64,000 bases of DNA from Luteimonas sp. MC1750 (GCF_016615955.1 NZ_CP067113.1:2294001-2358000); one strand, 5' to 3'. Positions 1 to 9,102 are shown, numbered from the stretch's first letter. Translations and numbers: made by a program. Notes: generated by a model not told the origin, from the letters alone.

Positions 1-1815
1 GGCCGCCGGCATGCGCGGCGCATCGGGCCGTGCCAGGGCGGCCACCAGCCGGGCCAACTGCTCGTCGGCGCCGGCATCGGCGATACCGCCGGCCAGCAGG
101 CAGGCGCGAAGCTGCGGGCCGAGTGCGATCAGGCGATCGGCAACGTCGCGTCCCTCGGCCGCGGCCGCCGCGGCGTCGATCTCCAGCAGTTCGTCACCGA
201 CGGCCAGCGCCTCGCCGTGGCGAGCCGACCCGGGGCCGTCGCGCAGCCAGGCCATGGCCAGCGACTGGCGCCAGGCGCCGGAGAGGAAGCCGGCCACCTC
301 GACCAGCAGTGGCGCGCGCCCAAGCCGCGCGGCGAGGTGCGCATCGGCGTCGCGGCGCGCCTCCTGCAGGCGCTCGCCGCCGAGGATCGACTGCCAGGCC
401 CGGCGTTCGCTGATCGCCGCACGCCGCTCCAGCGGCGCGCGCGTGGCATCGAGTTCCTCCAGCGCCGCGGCGAACACGCCCGCGTCGTCGTGGTAGTCGT
501 TGGCCACGCGGTCGGCCAGCCCGTCCGCCAGGACGTGCAGCGCGGCCTCGTCGTCGCTGCGCGCCAGGTTGGCGTCCCAGCACGCCACCAGGCCCGAGAG
601 CAGGCGCATGGCCGGATGCGCGGGGTCTTCGAACAGCGCGGGATCGGCCAGCGCCAGCCGCAGCCATGGCCAGGCGAGCCTTGCCAGCCGGCCGCGGGCA
701 TCGGGTGACAGTGCGGCGTCGGCGCGCAGGCCGTCGAACAGCGCACCGACCGCGTCGATCGCATCGTCCTGGGCCGGCGATGGCGCCGCGAGGTCCGCAG
801 GCAGGCCCAGGCCTTCGGCTCCGTTCCGCAGCGCATCCCTGAGGTGCACGCCGATCGAACCCGGCACCTGGACCGGCTGCTTCGGCGTCTCGTTGCCCTG
901 CAGCAGGGACAGCACCGAAAAAAATTCCTGCTCGCTGAAGTCGCGGGCCGACGCGGCCCGGGAACTGGCCTCCGGGCCGCGCGCCGCGCGCAGGCGGTCG
1001 CACAGGATCCTGCGCCGCCCGGTGCCGTGCTCCACGGCTCCGGGCGCGGACTCGCGCCAGGACGACGCCTGGGGTTTGAGCGCGTCGTGTCCGGCCCAGG
1101 CCGGCTGCCCGCCCTTGCCCGCCACCGGTTGCGAGACCAGTGCGGCACCGCCGCTGGCGCCATCCAGCGCGTGTCCACCTTCGGCCAGCGTGGTGTTGAG
1201 CCAGGCATAGGCCTCGAGCAGGCGCGGTCCGCACAGCCGCTCGTACTGGCGCAGCAGCGCCGAGCGCAGGATCGGATCGCATTCGGTGGCGCTGAAGGTC
1301 TCGAGGAAGGCGTCGATCACCGCGCGCGGCGCGAACGGATTGACCGGCCGCGCATGGCCGCCGAGCGACGCCGCCATCGACCAGAGGCGCCCATCGATGA
1401 TGCCGAGCACGTCGGCGAAGCGCCGCTCCAGCGCCTCGACCGCGGGCTGCCCGATCAGCTGCGCATGCAGCTCCCCGTCCGAGACCAGGGCGAAGCCGCG
1501 CGCGAGCCTGGCCGCATCCGGCGGCGTGGGCCAGCCGGCGAAGCCCTGGGCGAGATGGCCTTCCCAGCTGCGCTGGTGGCGGCTGGCGTCGTGCTGCAGG
1601 ACGACGGCGTTGGCGAGCGCTTCGGCGAGTTCGTCGTCGGGCGCCTCGGCCGCGAGGCGCCTCAACTCGGCCTCGGTGGCTTCGCGGGACTCGGCCAGCA
1701 GCGGTAGCAGGCGGGCGCGGAAGCCCTGGTGCAGCGCCTCGAGCTGGCGGGCCGGCGTGTTGGCCGACGCTGTCCGGGCAGGACCTGCATCGCCGGGACT
1801 TGATCGCGGTCGCAT
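1..1815 (-). CDS. DUF1631 family protein, C-terminus cut by window edge
   Basis: The reading frame is open from an ATG at 1815 to base 1 with no stop, so at least 605 residues are present and the C-terminus lies outside the window. Its sequence matches its upstream neighbour (1937-4384) block by block. For example AWLRDGPGSARHGEALAVGD here pairs with AWLRDGPGSSRHHEAIALGD there, and LARPDAPR pairs with LGLPDAPR. It is therefore a tandem DUF1631 (PF07793) paralogue. The family is known from proteobacteria, is sometimes mis-called thymidine phosphorylase, and has no settled function. No signal peptide or membrane segment is visible. The gap to the upstream gene is about 120 bp and no strong ribosome binding site precedes the ATG, so the start is only moderately sure. 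Confidence 0.8.
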   Translation of the reverse strand, partial: MRPRSSPGDAGPARTASANTPARQLEALHQGFRARLLPLLAESREATEAELRRLAAEAPDDELAEALANAVVLQHDASRHQRSWEGHLAQGFAGWPTPPDAARLARGFALVSDGELHAQLIGQPAVEALERRFADVLGIIDGRLWSMAASLGGHARPVNPFAPRAVIDAFLETFSATECDPILRSALLRQYERLCGPRLLEAYAWLNTTLAEGGHALDGASGGAALVSQPVAGKGGQPAWAGHDALKPQASSWRESAPGAVEHGTGRRRILCDRLRAARGPEASSRAASARDFSEQEFFSVLSLLQGNETPKQPVQVPGSIGVHLRDALRNGAEGLGLPADLAAPSPAQDDAIDAVGALFDGLRADAALSPDARGRLARLAWPWLRLALADPALFEDPAHPAMRLLSGLVACWDANLARSDDEAALHVLADGLADRVANDYHDDAGVFAAALEELDATRAPLERRAAISERRAWQSILGGERLQEARRDADAHLAARLGRAPLLVEVAGFLSGAWRQSLAMAWLRDGPGSARHGEALAVGDELLEIDAAAAAAEGRDVADRLIALGPQLRACLLAGGIADAGADEQLARLVAALARPDAPRMPAA

Positions 1816-1936
1816 TTCTAGGAGATGCCTGAGACTGGGCGGGCGCGCCACGATATCCCAACACCAGCACATGGCGCATGACGGCAACCGCGGCGGTCAT
1901 CCGCCGGCAGGCGCCACGGCCATCCGCCAGCAGGCG

Positions 1937-4384
1937 TCAGCCGTTGACCGCCCTCTCGTCCCGCGCGTTGGACGCGGCCTTGGGATTGAGCTGTTGCCAC
2001 ACCTGGCGCATGGCCTCGTCGAACGGTGCATCGGTCGAACGCACCGCCACCCGGCCCGCCGCGACCAGGGCGGTCAGCTCCTCGGGCGACACCACCATCC
2101 GGCGCATGCCGCGGCGGTTCACCACCAGGAAGCGGCCGGTCAGCGGGCTCACCCAGGCGATCCGCGCCGCGGTCTCGTGTCCGTCCTCGTCGATCAGGCG
2201 CAGGCCCTGCCCGACCCGCAGCCGGCGCATCCGCGCGGCGACCTCCGGGTCGAAGTCCAGGGTGTCGGTGCCGCCCGCAAGCTGCAGCCCCGCCAGCGGG
2301 CCTTCGGCGGCGCCGGTGTCCGCGTCCTCCAGGCCGGCCTCCGGCGCATGCACGCGCCGGGGGGCGTCGGGCAGGCCGAGCGCGGAGATGATGCGGGCCA
2401 TCCCGTCGCGCGCCGCGGTCGCGTCCATGCCGCAGCTGGAATAGCACTCGCCCAGCGGCACCTGCAGCGCCAGGAGTTGCTCGGCGACCACCCGGCCGCG
2501 CGCGTGCGCGGCGTCGACGTCGACCTGGACCATCGCGTCACCGAGCGCGATGGCCTCGTGGTGGCGACTGCTGCCCGGGCCGTCGCGCAGCCAGGCCTGG
2601 GTGAGGTGGTGGCGCCAGTGGCGGTCGAGGAACTGCGCCACCGGCGCGGTCAGCCGCCGCTCCGACAGACGCGAGCCGACCAGGTCGGCGGCATGGGCGC
2701 GCGCCTGCTGCAGCCGCTCGCGACCGTGGATCGCTTCGGCGGCACGCTTCTCGGCCAGCTCGGACCGGCGGCGCTGCTGCTCCAGCTGGTCGCGCAGTTC
2801 GCTGGCGGCGAGTTCGAAAATCGCCTGGTCGTCGTCGTATTCCTCGACCACGCGGTCGACGGCACGCTCGGCGCGGTCCAGGGTCTCGCGGTCCTGCGGC
2901 GTTTCCCCGGCGTTGCCGTCGCAGGCCTCGGCCAGCACGTCGAGCAGGCGCCGCGCGGGATGGCTGCGGCGGTTGAACATCGAATCGTCGGTCAGCGCGA
3001 CCTTCAGGTAGGGCACCACCAGCCGGCCGAAGAAGTCGCGTGCGCGGCCCTCCAGGTCGTTGGCGTCGCTGATCGAGCTGAAAAGCATGCCGACGAGGTC
3101 GATCGCATCCTCCTCGTCGACGCTGAAATGGGTCACGTCGGCGTCGAGGCCGAGCTGGCGCACACCGCCGCGGATGGCTTCGCGCATCACCCGGCTGAGC
3201 TCACGCGCGTCCGACGCCGCGAGTGCGCGGGTGTAGGGGGCGCTGTCGTCGCCCTGCAGGATCTGCGCGACGTTGAGCAGGTCCTCGGTGCGCAGCACGT
3301 GCGCGTCGCCAGGCGATGCATCCTGCTCGAACGGGTCACCCGCGCGCGCCGTACCCGTGGCCGTGCCGCCGCCCGAGGCGCGCCAGTGCGCGAGCTGCTC
3401 GCGCACGACGTCGCGATAGCGCGGTGGACGGCCTTCGGACGCCGCGGCGTGCATCGCGCCGCCGGCGATCGGCGCGCCGATGCCGTAGCCCATCGGCACG
3501 GCGCCGAAGCCACCGCCCGGCCCGCCCGATCCGCCCGCCGCTCCGGAGACACCGCCACCACCACCGCCGCCGCCGCCACCACCGCCGTGCTCGACAACCC
3601 CGCCCTCGGGCACCCAGCCACCGCCGACCTCGGCCTGTCCGCCGAGGTCGGCGCCGGCTGCCCCGTGGCCCTGCCCTCCGCCCGTGCCCGGGCGCCCGCG
3701 CACCGCGCGCGTGCCGCCGCCCGCCTGGGAGCCGAAGCCGGCCCCTTCGAGCATCGAATTGAGTTTCTCGTACAGGTCGCCGAGCACCTCCGGCAGGCGC
3801 TTGTCGAACTGGTTGAAGACCAGCGGACGCAGCCCGCGGGTCAGGTCTTCGGCACCGAAGAGCTCGACGAAGGCGGCCACCGCGGCCTCGGGGCGCACGG
3901 GATTGGCCCGCGGACCTTCGACGCCCAGCGCGGAGGCCAGGGCCTGCAGCCGTTCCTCCAGCTGCTCCAGCGGATGCAGGAACTGGTGGTCGAGCAGCTC
4001 GGTCGTGTGCTGTCCCGCGAGGTGGATCTCGAGCTCGCCCTCCGACATCAGGCTGAGCGACTTGTCGCTGAGCGGTGGCGACGCGGGCTTGCGCCAGGCA
4101 TCGAAGCCGCGCTCGAGCGATTCGCGGTAGCGCGTGGCCAGGTCCAGCGCGCGATGGCCGAGCGCCATCACCGCCATGCGGTCGTCCTGGGCACCGCTGT
4201 AGTCGTGGCCGGCCAGCGCCTCCAGGCGCACCTGCTCTTCGATCGTGCCCCAGAACCCCGAGAGCACGCCGCCGAGGGCGGTCACCGATTCGCGCCGCAG
4301 GGCGTCGAACAGGCGCACGGGATCGCGCATCGCGCCGGAGCGTGACGGGGAGGGGGAGTAGCCGGGGGCGTCTTCTGCGATCAT
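1937..4384 (-). CDS. DUF1631 family protein
   Basis: A protein of about 815 residues from the ATG at 4384; an in-frame ATG at 4330 would give 797. The N-terminal helical part carries AGQHTTELLDHQFLHPLEQL. A Gly-rich linker follows at about residues 225-310, including a run of 12 glycines. Then comes the long helical DUF1631 core with coiled-coil-like stretches. The C-terminus (VSPLTGRFLVVNRRG, then VSPEELTALV) is the usual DUF1631 tail. The function is unknown in the family and it appears cytoplasmic. It is followed on the same strand by a paralogue (1-1815), consistent with an ancient tandem duplication. The assignment to the family is sure; the biochemical role is not known. Confidence 0.85.
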   Translation of the reverse strand: MIAEDAPGYSPSPSRSGAMRDPVRLFDALRRESVTALGGVLSGFWGTIEEQVRLEALAGHDYSGAQDDRMAVMALGHRALDLATRYRESLERGFDAWRKPASPPLSDKSLSLMSEGELEIHLAGQHTTELLDHQFLHPLEQLEERLQALASALGVEGPRANPVRPEAAVAAFVELFGAEDLTRGLRPLVFNQFDKRLPEVLGDLYEKLNSMLEGAGFGSQAGGGTRAVRGRPGTGGGQGHGAAGADLGGQAEVGGGWVPEGGVVEHGGGGGGGGGGGGVSGAAGGSGGPGGGFGAVPMGYGIGAPIAGGAMHAAASEGRPPRYRDVVREQLAHWRASGGGTATGTARAGDPFEQDASPGDAHVLRTEDLLNVAQILQGDDSAPYTRALAASDARELSRVMREAIRGGVRQLGLDADVTHFSVDEEDAIDLVGMLFSSISDANDLEGRARDFFGRLVVPYLKVALTDDSMFNRRSHPARRLLDVLAEACDGNAGETPQDRETLDRAERAVDRVVEEYDDDQAIFELAASELRDQLEQQRRRSELAEKRAAEAIHGRERLQQARAHAADLVGSRLSERRLTAPVAQFLDRHWRHHLTQAWLRDGPGSSRHHEAIALGDAMVQVDVDAAHARGRVVAEQLLALQVPLGECYSSCGMDATAARDGMARIISALGLPDAPRRVHAPEAGLEDADTGAAEGPLAGLQLAGGTDTLDFDPEVAARMRRLRVGQGLRLIDEDGHETAARIAWVSPLTGRFLVVNRRGMRRMVVSPEELTALVAAGRVAVRSTDAPFDEAMRQVWQQLNPKAASNARDERAVNG

Positions 4385-4433
4385 TCGGGATGCGATCGGT
4401 GCCGGGGGATGCACCCACGCATACCATCCCTGA

Positions 4434-5054
4434 ATGGAGCCATCGAGGTCTGTGACTGCAATCCCACTTAGCCAACACTCCGCCGCGCTCGAGGCCCTCG
4501 ACGCCCGCCGGTCGGTGCCCGCGCGCCAGCTGGAGGCGCCCGCGCCGACGCAAACCGAGCTGCGGCGCATGCTGCGTTCGGCGGTCCGCGTGCCGGACCA
4601 CGGCAAGCGCGTGCCGTTCCGCTTCCTGTCGATCGCCGGCGACGCGCGCCACGCGCTGGGCGAGGCGGTCGCCGCGCGTGGCCAGGTCCTCCATCCCGAT
4701 GCCGGCGAGGCGGCGATTGCCAAGGACCGCGCGCGCTTCTCGCATGCCCCGCTGGTGGTCGTGGTGGTCGCGGTGTTCGATCCGGCGGACGAGGCCATCC
4801 CCGCGCAGGAACGCCTGCTGACCGCCGGCTGCGCCTGCTTCGCCCTGCTGCAGGCAGCGCAGGGCATGGGCTTCGGCGCGTGCTGGCTCACCGGCTGGCC
4901 GGCCGTCGATCCCGGCGTGGCGGCGCTGCTCGGACTGGGCCCCGACGAGCGGATCGCCGGCTTCATCCATATCGGCACGCCCAAGCTGGTGCCGCCCGAG
5001 CGCGAGCGACCCGATCCCGACGCGCTGCTGCGCGCCTGGACGCCGCCGGCGTGA
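4434..5054 (+). CDS. Nitroreductase family protein (YdjA-like)
   Basis: This 206-residue protein resembles YdjA-type FMN-dependent nitroreductases: RRSVPARQLEAPAPTQTEL near the N-terminus, the FMN-binding segment RVPDHGKRVPFRF, an AGCACFALLQAA helix, and FGACWLTGW then IAGFIHIGTP at the C-terminus. Such small enzymes reduce nitro compounds or quinones with NAD(P)H, but the natural substrate is unknown. The ATG at 4434 was taken as start; a GTG at 4452, with GAGG just upstream, would remove six residues. The stop overlaps the GTG start of the next gene (GTGA), so the two are probably translationally coupled. Confidence 0.85.
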   Translation: MEPSRSVTAIPLSQHSAALEALDARRSVPARQLEAPAPTQTELRRMLRSAVRVPDHGKRVPFRFLSIAGDARHALGEAVAARGQVLHPDAGEAAIAKDRARFSHAPLVVVVVAVFDPADEAIPAQERLLTAGCACFALLQAAQGMGFGACWLTGWPAVDPGVAALLGLGPDERIAGFIHIGTPKLVPPERERPDPDALLRAWTPPA

Positions 5055-5998
5055 CCCTGCCCGCGCCGGCCCCGCCGCTCTACCTGGTCGACGCCAGCCT
5101 GTACGTCTTCCGCGCCTGGCACTCGATGCCGGCGGAGGGCTTCCGCGACGCCGACGGCTGGCCGACCAACGCGGTGCACGGCTTCGCCCGCTTCCTGCTC
5201 GACCTGCTGGAGCGCGAGCGCCCGCGGCACATCGCCATCGCCTTCGACGAGGCCCTGGACTCCTGCTTCCGCAACGCGCTGTACCCGGCCTACAAGGCCA
5301 ACCGCGACCCGGCGCCGGCGGAGCTCAAGCGCCAGTTCGCCTACTGCAAATCGCTGTGCGCGGCGCTCGGGCTGCCGGTGCTGGCGCACCGCGAGTACGA
5401 GGCCGACGACCTGATCGGCACCGCGCTGGTGCTGGCGCGCGATGCCGGCTTCCGCGGGGTGATCGTCTCGGCCGACAAGGACCTGTCCCAGCTGCTGCAG
5501 GCGCACGACGAGCAGTGGGACTACGCACGCGGCCAGCGCTGGGGCGCGGACGGGGTCAAGGCGCGCCAGGGCGTGCATGCCCACCAGGTGGCCGACTACC
5601 TGGCCCTGTGCGGCGACGCGGTCGACAACATCCCGGGCGTTCCCGGCATCGGCTGCAAGACGGCGGCCGTGCTGCTCGGGCATTTCGGCAGCCTCGACGC
5701 GCTGCTCGGGCGCATCGACGAGGTGGCCTTCCTGCGCATGCGCGGCGCCGCGACCGTGGCCGCGCGCCTGCGCGAGCACCGCGAACAGGCCCTGCTCTGC
5801 CGGCGACTGTCGACCATCGCCTGCGACGCCCCGCTCACGGATGCGACGGTGCCGTTCGAACGCGCCGCCGCCGACGCCGCGACGCTGGCCGCGTTCGCCG
5901 ACGCGCTGGGGTTCGGACCGATGACGCGCCGCAGGCTCGACGCCGCCAGCGGCATCGCGGCGACGGCAAACGGTGCTTCGACCATGTCGGAAGGCTAG
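5051..5998 (+). CDS. 5'-3' exonuclease / flap endonuclease-like (Xni/PolA-exo type)
   Basis: A 315-residue protein starting at a GTG that overlaps the preceding stop codon. It has the PIN-like nuclease core with metal-binding acids: Asp14 in YLVDASLYVF, the cluster Glu117, Asp119, Asp120 in EYEADDL, and VSADKDLSQLL. It also has the helix-3-turn-helix DNA-binding motif VDNIPGVPGIGCKTAAVLL. The length fits stand-alone 5' nucleases of the ExoIX/T5 family, which remove 5' flaps and RNA primers. No polymerase domain is attached. It is followed within 10 bp by a Nudix gene on the same strand. The assignment to family is firm, the precise substrate inferred. Confidence 0.88.
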   Translation: MTLPAPAPPLYLVDASLYVFRAWHSMPAEGFRDADGWPTNAVHGFARFLLDLLERERPRHIAIAFDEALDSCFRNALYPAYKANRDPAPAELKRQFAYCKSLCAALGLPVLAHREYEADDLIGTALVLARDAGFRGVIVSADKDLSQLLQAHDEQWDYARGQRWGADGVKARQGVHAHQVADYLALCGDAVDNIPGVPGIGCKTAAVLLGHFGSLDALLGRIDEVAFLRMRGAATVAARLREHREQALLCRRLSTIACDAPLTDATVPFERAAADAATLAAFADALGFGPMTRRRLDAASGIAATANGASTMSEG

Positions 5999-6008
5999 GA
6001 TCGAGGGC

Positions 6009-6575
6009 ATGGACGACACCCGCACCCGCGCCGGCGGCGAACAACCGGAAATCCTCTACCAGGGCGAATGGCTGCGCATGGTCCGGCGCGGCCACTGGGA
6101 ATCCTGCGAACGCACCCACGGCAAGGACGGCCTGGCGGTGCTGGTGATCGCGGTGACCCCCGATGACCACGTGCTCTTCGTCGAGCAGTACCGGGTGCCG
6201 CTGGGCGCGCGCACGATCGAGATGCCGGCCGGCCTCGTCGGCGACGATGTCGACGACGACACCCTCGAATCCGCCGCGCGGCGCGAGCTGATCGAGGAGA
6301 CCGGCTGGGACGCGGGCCGCATCGACGTGCTGCTGGTCGGCCCCACCTCGTCGGGCATGAGCAACGAGCGGATCGCGTTCGCCCGCGCGCTGGACCTGCG
6401 CAAGGTCGGCGACGGCGGCGGCGTGGCCGACGAGGCCATCACCGTGCACGCGGTGCCGCGCGCCAGCGCACCGGCCTGGCTGATGCGGAAATACGCCGAA
6501 GGCTACGAGCTCGACCTCAAGCTCTGGGCCGGGCTGTGGATGATCGAATACAACCCGGACGGCACGAAGGCCTGA
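6009..6575 (+). CDS. Nudix hydrolase (ADP-ribose pyrophosphatase-like)
   Basis: A 188-residue Nudix protein. The Nudix box reads G-x5-D-x7-REL-x-EE-x-GW starting at GDDVDDDTL and ending EETGW; the first, non-catalytic Glu of the consensus is an Asp, while the REL-x-EE metal-binding core is intact. The upstream strand LFVEQYRVPLGARTIEMPAG is typical of the ADP-ribose/ADP-sugar hydrolase branch (NudF-like), which cleaves nucleoside diphosphate-X compounds to AMP plus a phosphorylated remainder. The ATG at 6009 follows a GAGGGC ribosome binding site. It lies 10 bp after the exonuclease gene and 23 bp before a membrane protein gene, so it is probably part of a four-gene forward run. Confidence 0.88.
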   Translation: MDDTRTRAGGEQPEILYQGEWLRMVRRGHWESCERTHGKDGLAVLVIAVTPDDHVLFVEQYRVPLGARTIEMPAGLVGDDVDDDTLESAARRELIEETGWDAGRIDVLLVGPTSSGMSNERIAFARALDLRKVGDGGGVADEAITVHAVPRASAPAWLMRKYAEGYELDLKLWAGLWMIEYNPDGTKA

Positions 6576-6598
6576 GCCGCGGCGCGGCGGCCCCACGC

Positions 6599-7207
6599 AT
6601 GCCCCGCCGGCTCATCCAGCTGTTCCTGGGCCTGGTCGCCTACGGCCTGTCGATGGTGCTGCTGGTGCAGGCCGGGCTCGGGCTGATGCCCTGGGACGTG
6701 CTGCACCAGGGCATCGCGCTGCAGGGCGACTGGCCGATGGGCCGGGTGGCGATCGTGGTCGGCTTCGCGGTGCTGCTGGCGTGGATCCCGATCCGCCAGC
6801 GCCCCGGCTTCGGGACCGTCTGCAACGTGGTCGTGATCGGCCTGGTGTTCGATGCGGCGATGGCCTGGATCGGCGGCGCGCTCGCCGACCTCACGCTGCC
6901 GGCGCGCGTCGGGCTGCTGGTCGGCGGCATCGTGCTCAACGGCGCGGCCACCGCGGCGTATATCGGCGCGCGCTTCGGCCCCGGGCCGCGCGACGGCCTG
7001 ATGACCGGGCTGGCGCGGCGCACCGGATGGTCCGTGCGCCTGGTGCGCACGCTGATCGAAGGCGGCGTGCTGCTGGCCGGCTTCCTGCTGGGTGGCAGCC
7101 TCGGGCTCGGCACCCTCGCCTACGCGCTGACGATCGGCCCGCTGATCCAGCGCATGCTCTTGCTCTTCAACCGCCCGCCGCGCCCGCGCGCGGCGAGCGT
7201 GGCCTAG
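6599..7207 (+). CDS. YczE/YyaS/YitT-type membrane protein
   Basis: A 202-residue integral membrane protein with about five hydrophobic spans: residues about 5-25, 40-60, 68-90, 95-115 and 155-180. The N-terminal segment LIQLFLGLVAYGLSMVLLVQ followed by GLGLMPWDVLHQG, and ARFGPGPRDGLMTGL in the middle, are characteristic of the YczE family of uncharacterised membrane proteins. Its ATG at 6599 is preceded by a weak ribosome binding site. The gene faces a convergent neighbour (pip) 27 bp away. No substrate can be inferred. Confidence 0.75.
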   Translation: MPRRLIQLFLGLVAYGLSMVLLVQAGLGLMPWDVLHQGIALQGDWPMGRVAIVVGFAVLLAWIPIRQRPGFGTVCNVVVIGLVFDAAMAWIGGALADLTLPARVGLLVGGIVLNGAATAAYIGARFGPGPRDGLMTGLARRTGWSVRLVRTLIEGGVLLAGFLLGGSLGLGTLAYALTIGPLIQRMLLLFNRPPRPRAASVA

Positions 7208-7234
7208 CCCGCCGGGCCGGGACCGCGCAGCCGC

Positions 7235-8176
7235 TCAGGCGAAGCGGTCGGTCGCCTGCACCAGCGCGTCGACGGTCTCGTCCTCGAACGCGGAATGACC
7301 GGACGTCGGCGTCACCACCAGCTCGGCCTTCGGCCAGACCTGGTGCAGGTCCCAGGCGTTCTGGATCGGGCAGACCACGTCGTAGCGGCCGTGCACGATG
7401 ACGCCGGGAATGTCGACCATGCGGTAGGCATCGCGCATCAGCTGGTCGTCGCACTCGAAGAAGCCGGCGTTGGTGAAGTAATGGTTCTCGATGCGCGCGA
7501 AGGCCAGCGCGAACTGCGGGTCCTCGTGGTCGGACATGAAGCCGGGGTCGATGCGCAGGAAGCTCGTGGCCGCTTCCCAGACGCTCCACGCCCGCGCCGC
7601 GGCGAGGCGCGTGGCCTCGTCGTCGGACGTCAGGCGGCGGTGGAAGGCCGCGATCAGGTCGCCGCGCTCGCTCTCCGGGATGGCCGCGATGTAGTGCTGC
7701 CAGGCCTCGGGGAACAGGCGCGAGGCGCCTTCCTGGTAGAACCACTCCAGCTCCCAGCGGCGCAGCATGAAGATGCCGCGCAGCACCAGCTCGGTGACCT
7801 TCTTCGGATGGCTCTGCGCGTAGGCCAGCGCCAGCGTCGAACCCCAGGAACCACCGAAGACCTGCCAGCGCTCGATGCCCAGGTGTTCGCGCAGGCGCTC
7901 GATGTCGTCGACCAGGTGCCAGGTGGTGTTGTCGACCAGGTCGGCGTGCGGGGTCGAGCGGCCCGAGCCGCGCTGGTCGAACAGCACGATGCGGTACTTC
8001 GCCGGGTCGTGGAAGCGGCGCATCTTGTCGGTGCATCCGCCGCCCGGGCCACCATGCAGCATGACCACCGGCTTGCCCTCTGGATTGCCGCACTGCTCGT
8101 AGTAGAGGACGTGGCGATCGTCGACGCGGAGCGTGCCGGCGTCGAAGGGCTGGATCTCGGGATACAGCGTGCGCAT
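7235..8176 (-). CDS. pip: Proline iminopeptidase
   Basis: A 313-residue alpha/beta hydrolase that removes N-terminal proline from peptides. HGGPGGG at residues 41-47 forms the oxyanion-hole loop. GGSWGS at 108-113 is the nucleophile elbow with catalytic Ser110. The Asp in HGRYDVVCP and the His in SGHSAF complete the triad. PEIQPFDAGTLRVDDRHVLY at the N-terminus and RGIFMLRRWELEWFYQEGA in the cap domain are typical of S33 prolyl aminopeptidases. The length is normal and the enzyme is cytoplasmic (no signal peptide). It follows prmC on the same strand after a gap of 36 bp. Confidence 0.95.
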   Translation of the reverse strand: MRTLYPEIQPFDAGTLRVDDRHVLYYEQCGNPEGKPVVMLHGGPGGGCTDKMRRFHDPAKYRIVLFDQRGSGRSTPHADLVDNTTWHLVDDIERLREHLGIERWQVFGGSWGSTLALAYAQSHPKKVTELVLRGIFMLRRWELEWFYQEGASRLFPEAWQHYIAAIPESERGDLIAAFHRRLTSDDEATRLAAARAWSVWEAATSFLRIDPGFMSDHEDPQFALAFARIENHYFTNAGFFECDDQLMRDAYRMVDIPGVIVHGRYDVVCPIQNAWDLHQVWPKAELVVTPTSGHSAFEDETVDALVQATDRFA

Positions 8177-8212
8177 GCGGGCGGAACCTCGTGCGGGATG
8201 AACGTGGCCAGT

Positions 8213-9064
8213 CTACCAGCGGGCTCCCCGGGCCGACCCCAGGCGCCCCAGGCTGACCCGGTCGCGGTGTTCGAGGTCGGGCACGGTGGCGACCTCTTCG
8301 AAGCCCGCGGCGGCCAGCAGCGCGCGCACGGCCGGACCCTGGTCCCAGCCGTGCTCGAGCAGGAGCCAGCCGCCGGGCACGAGGAGGGCCGGCGCGTGCG
8401 CGGCGAGGATGCGGATCGCGTCCAGGCCGTCGGCGCCGGACGCCAGCGCATCGGCCGGCTCATGGCGGAGGTCGCCGCGTCCCAGGTGTGGGTCGGCCGC
8501 GGCGATATAGGGCGGATTGCTGGCGAGCAGGTCGAAGCGATCGCCGGCCAGCGGCGCGAACCAGTCGCCCTGGCGGAAGTCGACGCGGCCATCCAGTCCG
8601 TGCGACCGCGCGTTTCCGCGCGCCACCGCCAGCGCGGCCTCGCTGCGGTCGGTCGCGACCAGCTGCGCGAGCGGACGCTCGCTGGCGATCGCCAGGGCGA
8701 TGGCGCCGCTGCCGGTCCCCAGGTCGGCGACGCGCAGCGGCCGCCCGGTCGGCAGCCGCTGGAGCGCCTGCTCCACCAGAAGCTCGGTTTCGGGGCGCGG
8801 AATCAGCGTGTCCGGGGTCACCGCAAGGTCGAGGGTCCAGAAGCCGCGGCGTCCGACCAGGTAGGCCACCGGCATCCCCTCGGCGCGACGTGCCACCAGG
8901 GCATCGAAGCGGCGGGCCTCGGCCGCCGGAACCTCGGCGTCCGCGTGCGCGAAAAGCCAGGCCTGTGACCGCCGCAGGACGTGCTGGAGGAGGAGACCGG
9001 CCTCGGAGGCTTCGATCCGCTCTGCGGCCTCCGACAGGCATTGGGAAACAATGTGCTGGCTCAT
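8213..9064 (-). CDS. prmC: Peptide chain release factor N5-glutamine methyltransferase
   Basis: A 283-residue S-adenosylmethionine-dependent methyltransferase that methylates the Gln of the GGQ motif in RF1/RF2. An N-terminal helical domain is followed by IPRPETE (residues 88-94), the SAM-binding motif I DLGTGSG (114-120), and the catalytic NPPY (183-186). The ATG at 9064 lies next to the divergent ahpC promoter, and the OxyR-like site begins one base upstream of it, so prmC expression may be affected by OxyR. A possible AGG ribosome binding site lies about 12 bases upstream of the start. The assignment is firm. Confidence 0.95.
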   Translation of the reverse strand: MSQHIVSQCLSEAAERIEASEAGLLLQHVLRRSQAWLFAHADAEVPAAEARRFDALVARRAEGMPVAYLVGRRGFWTLDLAVTPDTLIPRPETELLVEQALQRLPTGRPLRVADLGTGSGAIALAIASERPLAQLVATDRSEAALAVARGNARSHGLDGRVDFRQGDWFAPLAGDRFDLLASNPPYIAAADPHLGRGDLRHEPADALASGADGLDAIRILAAHAPALLVPGGWLLLEHGWDQGPAVRALLAAAGFEEVATVPDLEHRDRVSLGRLGSARGARW

Positions 9065-9065
9065 G

Positions 9066-9102
9066 ATAGTTTTAGCCTATCGATTGAATAACTATAATCA
9101 AC
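9066..9102. promoter_or_regulatory. OxyR binding site upstream of ahpC
   Basis: Two 15-base half sites separated by 7 bases fit the E. coli OxyR consensus ATAGnTnnnAnCTAT-n7-ATAGnTnnnAnCTAT. The first (9066-9080) matches the outer ATAG and CTAT. The second (9088-9102) keeps ATA, the central T and A. The site ends next to a -35-like hexamer, as expected for an OxyR-activated promoter, and lies between divergent prmC and ahpC with oxyR itself two genes downstream. Confidence 0.7.

Noticed and set aside
194..1900. A 568-codon minus-strand open frame over the left-edge gene.
   Set aside because: It is out of frame with the DUF1631-like sequence, which reads open from 1815 to the window edge and matches the neighbouring paralogue; the alternative frame is Arg/Ala/Gly-rich noise.
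1286..4345. A 1019-codon plus-strand open frame opposite the DUF1631 genes.
   Set aside because: Both DUF1631 proteins on the minus strand align with one another over their length, and the plus-strand frame spans the gap between them and encodes no recognisable domain.
8213..9064. Possible rRNA or tRNA genes anywhere in the window.
   Set aside because: No cloverleaf-like stretch with the GTTCRA-type T-arm and CCA end, and no rRNA-like segment, was recognised; the window is filled by protein-coding genes. A dedicated tRNA scan could still find a small missed gene.
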